32,312 nucleotides of DNA, taken from positions 1-32,312 of the forward strand of contig JBJMJD010000055.1 in NCBI GenBank assembly GCA_045806525.1. The letters are read 5' to 3'. The number at the start of each line of letters is the position of its first letter. The first letter of the stretch is position 1. Below, piece by piece: positions 31,585 to 32,312 of the stretch. The notes beneath the pieces were generated by a model. The model was not told the DNA's origin. It saw nothing but the letters and a program-made list of their open reading frames with translations, and ran no database searches. Both the position numbers and the translations under genes were made by a program. This DNA comes from JAICYJ01 sp045806525 (lineage in GTDB: Bacteria; Actinomycetota; Thermoleophilia; Gaiellales; JAICJC01).

Positions 31585-32312
31585 CCGACCGAGCCCTCCA
31601 TCTGCAGCTGGATCAGCCGGTTCAGCTCGACCGCGTACTCGAGCGGCAGCTCCTTCGTGATCGGCTCCACGAACCCGGAGACGATCATCGCCGAGGCCTC
31701 CTCCTCCGATAGCCCGCGGCTCATCAGGTAGAACAGCTGCTCCTCGCCGATCTTCGAGACCGTCGCCTCGTGCCCGATCTCGACGTCGTTCTCGTCGATG
31801 TTGATGTACGGGTACGTGTCGGTGCGGCTCTCATCGTCGATGATGAGCGCGTCGCAGACCACCTTCGAGCGGCTGCCCACCGAGCCCTTGTTCACCTGCA
31901 ACAGCCCGCGGTAGGAGCTGCGGCCGCCGTCCTTGGAGATCGACTTGGAGGTGATCACCGAGCTGGTGTTGGGCGCGGCGTGCGTGATCTTGCCGCCGGC
32001 GTCCTGGTGCTGGCCCTTGCCGGCGAACGCGATCGACAGCACCTCGCCGTGCGCGCCGTCGCCCTTCAGGATCACGGCCGGGTACTTCATCGTGATCTGC
32101 GATCCGAGGTTGCCGTCGACCCACTCCATGGTCGCGTTGCGCTCGGCCACGGCTCGCTTGGTGACCAGGTTGTAGACGTTCGTCGACCAGTTCTGGATGG
32201 TCGTGTAGCGGCAGCGGCCGCCCTCGGCGACGTGAATCTCGACCACGGCCGAGTGCAGCGAGTCGGTCGAGTAGATCGGCGCCGTGCAGCCCTCGACGTA
32301 GTGCACGTAGGC
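31581..32312 (-). CDS. sufB: SufB Fe-S cluster scaffold subunit, 5' part missing
   Basis: Partial: the visible 243 residues are the C-terminal half and the start lies beyond the right edge. Signatures are VHYVEGCTAPIYSTDSLHSAVVEI (the Cys in EGCTAP), TIQNWSTNVYNLVTKRA, ITHAAPNTSSVITSKSISKDGGRSSYRG and EDNDVEIGHEA-like (DENDVEIGHEATVSKIGEEQLFYLMSRG). SufB is the main cluster-assembling subunit of SufBCD. It is first of the visible suf genes in the direction of transcription; sufC is not seen and may lie upstream, outside the window. Confidence 0.94.
   Translation of the reverse strand, partial: AYVHYVEGCTAPIYSTDSLHSAVVEIHVAEGGRCRYTTIQNWSTNVYNLVTKRAVAERNATMEWVDGNLGSQITMKYPAVILKGDGAHGEVLSIAFAGKGQHQDAGGKITHAAPNTSSVITSKSISKDGGRSSYRGLLQVNKGSVGSRSKVVCDALIIDDESRTDTYPYINIDENDVEIGHEATVSKIGEEQLFYLMSRGLSEEEASAMIVSGFVEPITKELPLEYAVELNRLIQLQMEGSVG

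Overview
This is a 32.3 kb, very GC-rich, gene-dense stretch of a bacterial chromosome with short intergenic gaps and many 4-nt start/stop overlaps. The gene content points to an actinobacterium: the fhaA-fhaB-pstP-rodA-pbpA-pknB cell-wall signalling locus, a dCTP deaminase of the 190-residue mycobacterial type, SufU-type Fe-S assembly, a DtxR-family regulator, frequent GTG/TTG starts and many apparently leaderless promoters. A deep-branching class such as Thermoleophilia is my guess from protein style; the sequence alone does not prove it. I saw no rRNA, tRNA, CRISPR array, insertion sequence, phage gene or origin.

Layout. 1-2.5 kb: a GAF/histidine kinase running off the left edge, divergent from an ATP-dependent DNA ligase that is coupled to a metallophosphoesterase. 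2.5-6.1 kb (minus): a type I glutamine synthetase whose leader holds a strong intrinsic terminator, preceded by a GAF/HD-GYP c-di-GMP phosphodiesterase. 6.5-7.4 kb: a zinc-type CDF exporter behind a perfect inverted repeat. 7.4-9.1 kb (minus): a DUF4446 protein and an unrecognised single-pass membrane protein. 9.2-19.0 kb (plus): a near-continuous operon of polytopic Ser/Thr kinase, FhaA, FhaB, PP2C phosphatase, RodA/FtsW, class B PBP, PASTA kinase PknB and D-Ala-D-Ala ligase, which together sense, signal and build peptidoglycan. 19.0-20.9 kb: a winged-helix regulator and an MFS exporter driven by a consensus leaderless promoter covered by a perfect 24-bp palindrome. 20.9-24.4 kb (minus): threonine dehydratase-like enzyme, zinc-ribbon protein, secreted CAP protein, class III aminotransferase. 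24.5-25.9 kb (plus): dcd and an NDUFA9-like SDR. 25.9-26.2 kb: a gene-free segment with its own promoter, a near-complete complement of the 16S rRNA 3' tail, several perfect helices and a 13-bp terminal hairpin; it looks like an RNA gene or a short-ORF RNA. 26.2-32.3 kb (minus): sufB-sufD, an amidohydrolase, sufS-sufU, a Rieske ferredoxin and a DtxR-family regulator. This is Fe-S assembly beside metal regulation, with sufC absent from the visible part.

The least explained items are the structured RNA at 25.9-26.2 kb, the glnA leader terminator, the kinase with a multi-span membrane tail, and a near-identical promoter shared by the 5'-end kinase and sufS 28 kb apart.
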